A DNA stretch of 64,000 bases from NCBI GenBank assembly GCA_029706075.1, contig JAINUG010000178.1, forward strand, positions 1,268,630 to 1,332,629. Reading direction: 5' to 3'. This stretch comes from Aldrovandia affinis. Taxonomy: Eukaryota; Chordata; Actinopteri; Notacanthiformes; Halosauridae. Of the stretch, positions 24,492-64,000 are shown in pieces; position 1 is the stretch's first letter; each line of letters opens with the position of its first letter. The position numbers were made by a program, and so were the translations under genes. Under the pieces are notes generated by a model. It ran no database searches. It was given only the letters and a program-made list of their open reading frames with translations, and was not told the origin of the DNA.

Positions 24492-25951
24492 ATATATTTA
24501 TATTATATTCACATTCGAGGACTTTTAATCAGTCAGATCAGTTCTCTGAATGTGTTATCTGGCAGAGGGTAAATTTTTTAAACATTGATTACGTGATATA
24601 CTGTCGGGTGAAATGAGTGGGATCCTAAATGCTGAAGGTGTGGACATTGAACCTAAAACCATTTCAGGAAAATGAGGAGTCCAAAGACAAGACAGAGCAA
24701 GTGGCAACAGTACAAACCTGCACTGCATTAAAATAAGTTTAAGGGGTGGAATGATGGAGGAACTTAAATTTAAACTTTCAACAACCTTAACTGGCCAAGA
24801 GACTGGCTGTGACCAAAACCAGCATACACAGCAAGGGCAGGACTGAGTTTAGGAAGCCACGCTAAATAATGTGCATTTGTGGAACATTCTTGAAGAAAAC
24901 ATTGCAAAAAGAAAAATTCTCCCATCTGATTAGTACACACCAAGTTTCCCTCTCTTTGAGTGACTCCAAGGCATCTTAGCACCCCCAACACAACGGTCTG
25001 TTCTGCTCCTGAAGCCAGCACATGCCCGTCTTACCTTGCAATTCTCATGACTTCCCTGTCTTCACGGTAAAATAATCGAAATAATTCCTTAAGTTTCCTT
25101 AAACTGGGAAAAAAGGTTCACAGAACTGCTCAAATGCTCCTGTCTGGGAATGTTTGGATTTCAAGATGGCATTGTATTTGTCTCAGTATTAAGAAATAAA
25201 AGATTGCATTAATTTTTAATAACCTACTTTCTGTGTAGCTTTCTGTGTCACTGACACTAAACAAAGATGTATATGCTAATACCATGTGTGAAGGGCACTA
25301 AATGCAAGGCTATCGGCCAAATACATTTTGTTAGGAATAACATATCTCAATTAAAGCATGTTTGTGGCCAGTGTAGTAACTTGTCTAATAAGTACTATTC
25401 ATAAAAATGTAAGAATTTAACGTAAACAATACATTACTGTAGTCTAACGCTTTTTTTAATCAATTTTATCTTTAAAAATGCAATGACGGACACTTTTACC
25501 TCGTGTTCAGAAATGTGATAAATCTGTCAGAAAATGTACAGAGCAGTTTAACACCCTCCGTGGGATTTAACGGCTGCCCTCGTGAGTTACACCACCCTTT
25601 GATCACGCCTGCAATGCTTCAGAGGGGTAAATCGCTATATTTAAGCAATCAAATCGTATAGCTGACATTTCTAACACGGTTGGCACCACGCTGTGTCATT
25701 TAATTTGGAGTTCATCCAAATAAAATCTCAATTACGCAACGCCGCTCAAGGTGGAGTCAATGTGTATTCGAGTAAGGAATGACGAAGAATAGATGTCCAC
25801 TAAATGAATTATGACATTTTAACCATACGGTATGATACAGTTTCCAACAGCATTATGCGCGCGTATCGGTACAATGCACGTGAGTGCAGTAGGCTATCAT
25901 AACCATATAGTGCAGCCACCTCCGTGCAGCCAGGAAGAGGCGCGTGTTTAC

Positions 25952-26496
25952 CTTCGGTTTCTCTGCGCTTCCTTCTTGTCCATGATGACCGGAACGCAGT
26001 TGGTGAGCTCGGTCCAGTCCGCGTGCAGACCGCAGCTCCAGCCAGTTGAGAATCTCGAGAAGAGCCAGGACTCCTCTTTGCCGGGTCGGTGACAAGTGCA
26101 CTTCTTCTGGCCGGGTTTGCAGTCGCAGGGCTGCTCCAGGCGAATATTCCTGACAAGGTGCCTGCCGAACGTGGTTCCGCCGGTCTTTTGAATGTGGAGA
26201 AACACAATCACGTCGTTTCCTCTGATGTCGAAGTCCACGTGCCGCCTAAGGTCTCTCTCGGTGAAGTTGAATCTTGACAGAAATTTGGCAGGGCAGTCGT
26301 CTTCCAGCTCTTGGTCCCGATAGAAATCGTCGCTTTGCGGATACCGGGTTGACGGGGGGCTGATCCCCCTCAACTTCTCCCCAGTTCTGAAGTGGCAAGA
26401 GTTACTGCCGGCTGGGCAGATGTACTGATACCCTATCATTACAAAAAGAACAGCTAAAATTGGAACCAAGATAAACTTATTGGACTTATCATCCAT
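25952..26496 (-). CDS. hs6st3: Heparan-sulfate 6-O-sulfotransferase, first coding exon (hs6st3-like)
   Basis: This exon encodes the N-terminal 181 residues of a Golgi type II membrane enzyme that moves sulfate from PAPS to the 6-O position of glucosamine in heparan sulfate. Visible parts are a short cytosolic tail (MDDKSNK), one membrane anchor at about residues 8-25, a variable stem to about residue 80 with an N-F-T glycosylation site at 77, and the sulfotransferase start with the 5'-phosphosulfate loop HIQKTGGTTFGRH at about 101-113. The cysteine-rich CDCKPGQKKCTCHRPGK and FSRFSTGWSCGLHADWTEL blocks, typical of the family, follow. The exon ends at a good donor (gtaaac) with two bases of a split codon; the catalytic remainder is beyond the left edge. 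The N-terminus is closer to HS6ST2/HS6ST3 than to HS6ST1, and the uggt2 neighbour favours HS6ST3. Paralogue choice (3a or 3b, or HS6ST2) is inference. Confidence 0.9.
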
Positions 26497-29073
26497 GGCA
26501 GCGCGAGGGTGCTTTTCATGTCATACGTATGAACTGTTCACGCGCAGTCTCTCCTACCTGCCGCTACACGCCGTACCTACCAGCCCCTTGTAAGACGCTG
26601 GCGCAGAAAGCCATCGCACATTATGCTGGAACTGGAATGCATTTAATATGTCGTTTTGGTCACGAGGCAGCGTTCCCTGCGTTGGTATCAGGAAAGCCTG
26701 GGGTCATCTCGAGACATTATCTGCGAAGGCACACATGAAAGTTCTGAGGGTACGTCTAACCATATACAAGGGGTTACACATGGTCAACTTTTAAACTAAT
26801 ATTCACAAGAAAAACGAAAAAACAATGAGTGATATCTTACGGTTGGCATAGTTATTTTAGTAGTTGTAAAACTTGACAAACGGCATTTCCGTGAGGCGAA
26901 GGCTCCTGCGCGAGCTAACACCTGAAGCGAGGCTCTTAATATCCTTTGTCGATGAGTTTTTATCCAACAGAAATGTGATATTATGTATACCATATAATAT
27001 ATATGTATATATGTATTCACCTGTCATTGCAATTCCTCTTTTTGTTGAAGTATAAATACACCGCATTTGAGAAACGCCAGTCTCAATTCATCTTCACGCG
27101 GAGTATAATCCAGAGCGTGCGCATCATTGGCAGACAATTCAGCGTCGCAAACCAGCTTCTATCCCAAAACACAGAGGACTACTGAAACATTGATTCCAGG
27201 TTGATATTTTTTGATAGGGAGTCGTCATTTCATTCCCGTTAATCTTAAAATATGTTCTAATTCCTTGGACGAACAACGCTCCCGTTGCGGGGTCTCGCGT
27301 GCATCTGCATGTTCGGCTCCATCCGGCGTCACAGTCGGCACAGACCAGAAAAAAAACTCGTGCTCAGAAATGTATAGGAAAGCAATTGAAAACAGGGGTA
27401 GTGGGAGCCTACTGTAATTAACCAATAGTCAATCTTGTGCGATGAAAATCCAACCAATGGTCATTCACATATTTACGAGGCGCCCAATGGCCGCCCGAAA
27501 AATACGGCACACGGACGATTAAAACCAAGATTGTCAGCCAATCAAACCGAGTCGCCGCGGGACAGAACACCAGCGCGTGAACTAGACACAGACAGACATC
27601 GAACTGCAATTAAATTCACCGCAACGGGCTGACTCAGGTTCGTGGAAGGATCAGGACAACCCGGGGGGTTGCGGGAGTTGTTTCATCACACCTGAAGAGT
27701 TCCTGCTGCCCACATAAATGCCTCCATCCCTGCTGGCTATGGTCCCTGGGCACCGCGTCTGCATCTGCATTACACTGCGCACAGCCATTCGGTCATTAGC
27801 TGTAATTAATGTCTCGTTATCATTTCTGGTGAATTTTGTTTACATAAATTGATCGTATAGATTTCAGCACCATGGACAGATCTGGTCCATAGGGGGGTAA
27901 ATAAGAGCACTCAGCGATCAAGGTGTGTGCGAGAGAGGGAGAGAGAGTCGCATTCTATCAACTTATGCTCCACCCAACATAAAGTCTTAGATAATAAAAT
28001 TCTCCACTTAAATTCTTTATTCTAAAAAAAATAAGTTATTAAAATGTAATAATAATAATAATAATAATAATAATAGTAAAACAACCCTGCAGTGTACAGG
28101 AGATAACAGATGTAACAATCACGCCTTTTATTTTATCATTTGTTTTGGTATTATGACGTACCTTTTAAACTGGAACCGTTTCGGACACACAGGGACCTAA
28201 GAGCACTTATGCAGCACTTAGCAATTAGTTCTGTACAGTTGGACAAATGGATGCTCTCTGATTAGTAAACAGACAGATTCATGCTGCTTCAAACAAGCAC
28301 AACATCGCAACAGTATTCATGTTTGTCAGACGTTTGCGAGTCGTTGCACTTAATTTATCTAGTGCAAAATATCCCGCAAGGATTTAGTCATAAACATTTT
28401 TGCTTAGCCCAACAACAACAACAAATCGTTCATATTTTGCATGGCAAAGTAGGCAGCAAAGCTGAATAAATAACGGCTAAATAAAAATAAGCACACTCAC
28501 GGGACCACGCGGGTCATGTGGCTAAGCACTAAGCCTATAGTTTTTGTTGCCCTAAACATTTTAACCTATGGAAGAAAATCGCGTTCATTATATTCCATGC
28601 CAATATTCTGAATCCGCCAACCCCAAAGGTAGGCTATGTTTAACCTGTCCCCTCAGTCTCGGACTGATTAAAATAGTTGACAGTTCATTTTCTGTCAAAC
28701 ATAATTGAGACTGGGGCGAAAAAAACAGGTTTTAAAAAACCAAGAAACACACCAACCGACAATATTATACAGTCTATGTTAGTTGGTATAACATCAGTGT
28801 TTCCAATCTGCAAGGATATCCAATTTCTTTGGCTGTCATATACCGCAAAAGATTTGTGTAGCTGTCCACGCAGATGCCTGAATAAACGTGGTCGTAATCG
28901 TCTCGTGTATACACACACTTAAATGTAGTGTTGCAGTCAATTGAAATAGATTATATGTTCGTGTTGTTGTGCAATCTGCCAGGCACAAAGACTGAGGAAA
29001 GTTTTCTGTTGCAACGGATTATAGCGAAAGAGTGCCAGTAGGCGGAGACTAAATTAAAGTGCGAGGACCTAAA
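26497..29073. promoter_or_regulatory. Shared upstream region between hs6st3 and uggt2
   Basis: The two start codons face away from each other across 2577 bp, so both promoters and 5' UTRs should lie here. No coding sequence was recognised. It holds a CCAAT-box cluster near 27.4-27.5 kb, a short purine run near 27.93 kb and an (AAT)n run at about 28049-28078. Transcription starts cannot be placed from sequence alone. Confidence 0.6.
27422..27542. promoter_or_regulatory. Cluster of four CCAAT boxes (candidate NF-Y sites)
   Basis: CCAAT occurs on the plus strand at 27422-27426, 27454-27458, 27484-27488 and 27538-27542, with spacings of 32, 30 and 54 bp. Two are followed by GG and one by CA, as NF-Y prefers. 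Spacing near 30 bp is common in NF-Y-driven promoters. It lies 0.9 kb upstream of the hs6st3 start codon and 1.5 kb upstream of uggt2, so it could serve either gene. No full ERSE (CCAAT-N9-CCACG) was found here. Confidence 0.45.
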
Positions 29074-63219
<34,146 letters not shown>

Positions 63220-63264
63220 GTGAGTTCAGCTCCAATAAACACACCAAGCATGCGCTTTACCTGC

Positions 63265-64000
63265 TGTTACCTGAGCCCTGAACACTGTTACCTGAGCTCT
63301 GAACACTGTTACCTGAGCTCTGAACACTGTTACCTGAGCCCTGAACACTGAACACTGTTACCTGAGCTCTGAACACTGAACACTGTTACCTGAGCTCTGA
63401 ACACTGTTACCTGAGCTCTGAACACTGTTACCTGAGCCCTGAACACTGAACACTGTTACCTGAGCTCTGAACACTGTTACCTGAGCTCTGAACACTGAAC
63501 ACTGTTACCTGAGCTCTGAACACTGTTACCTGAGCTCTGAACACTGTTACCTGAGCCCTGAACACTGAACACTGTTACCTGAGCTCTGAACACTGTTACC
63601 TGAGCTCTGAACACTGTTACCTGAGCCCTGAACACTGAACACTGTTACCTGAGCTCTGAACACTGTTACCTGAGCTCTGAACACTGTTACCTGAGCACTG
63701 AACACTGAACACTGTTACCTGAGCTCTGAACACTGTTACCTGAGCTCTGAACACTGAACACTGTTACCTGAGCACTGAACACTGAACACTGTTACCTGAG
63801 CCCTGAACACTGTTACCTGAGCTCTGAACACTGTTACCTGAGCTCTGAACACTGTTACCTGAGCTCTGAACACTGTTACCTGAGCTCTGAACACTGTTAC
63901 CTGAGCCCTGAACACTGAACACTGTTACCTGAGCTCTGAACACTGTTACCTGAGCCCTGAACACTGAACACTGTTACCTGAGCTCTGAACACTGAACACT
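63265..64000. repeat. Minisatellite, 21-bp unit with 7-bp insertions, runs off the right edge
   Basis: Unit gttacctgagctctgaacac plus t, with extra gaacact heptamers in many units; about 30 copies, beginning about 45 bp after the exon 21 donor. Confidence 0.95.

Larger units (their letters stand above)
18731..24870. mobile_element. hAT (Charlie-like) relic split by Tc1 and LTR insertions
   Basis: The left part, about 18731-18899 (ccaaccatgactaacaagct ... ttaccctcttaaag), and the right part, 24492-24870 (gaggacttttaatcagtcag ... ggactgagtttaggaagcca), are together colinear with the hAT element at 15471-15971. The 5.6 kb between them is later insertion plus TA repeats. Confidence 0.6.
1..25951 (-). 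other. hs6st3: Start of hs6st3 intron 1 (no second exon seen)
   Basis: The exon at 25952-26496 ends in a donor site reading leftwards, so everything to its left is intronic for this gene unless an unseen exon lies here. No reading frame matches the second half of the sulfotransferase (the FYYITMLRDPVSRYLSEW region). The space is filled by mobile elements and tandem repeats, listed separately. The vertebrate HS6ST3 intron is known to be very long. In the stretches 620-1600, 2000-2780, 3190-4110, 8045-8870, 13120-14900, 16310-17030 and 24870-25950 I see no gene and no repeat I can name. Confidence 0.7.

Overview
The window is vertebrate, most likely from a ray-finned fish. It has a split gene with consensus splice sites, several Tc1 transposons, hAT-type MITEs, L2 and CR1 LINE pieces, tRNA-derived SINEs with L2-like tails, and very abundant micro- and minisatellites. 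The exact lineage cannot be read from this stretch.

Two host genes stand head to head. On the minus strand, 25952-26496 is the first coding exon of a heparan-sulfate 6-O-sulfotransferase, best assigned as hs6st3. Positions 1-25951 are then the start of its first intron, which runs off the left edge; no second exon is visible. On the plus strand, 29074-63219 holds 21 coding exons of a UDP-glucose:glycoprotein glucosyltransferase, best assigned as uggt2. The exons keep phase throughout and give 765 codons, the N-terminal thioredoxin-like half. The catalytic C-terminal half lies past the right edge. I recall HS6ST3 and UGGT2 as head-to-head neighbours in human too, which supports both calls. The 2.6 kb between the two start codons would hold both promoters and contains a cluster of four CCAAT boxes.

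Layout: 1-25.9 kb is hs6st3 intron with nested mobile elements. These include an L2 LINE split by a SINE that is itself split by a CR1 piece, and a hAT relic enclosing a Tc1 and a broken Ty3/Gypsy LTR element that in turn holds an L2 insertion. A 1.65 kb minisatellite at 6.4-8.0 kb is built from the head of a SINE. 26.5-29.1 kb is the intergenic promoter region. 29.1-64 kb is uggt2, with introns full of Tc1s, hAT MITEs, SINEs, polypurine tracts, a (TG)n block of about 630 bp and many minisatellites.

The most unusual observation is that two uggt2 splice sites have been copied into tandem arrays. After exon 4 the donor is repeated every 21 bp (nine copies in all, open in the coding frame). Before exon 21 the acceptor and first codons are repeated 15 times, the last spacings being 33 bp and in frame. 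Either array could yield in-frame length variants of the protein. Other points of interest are a probable GC-AG intron after exon 6, an eight-codon first exon, a switch-region-like AGCT array before exon 16, and a MITE carrying many copies of one short motif.
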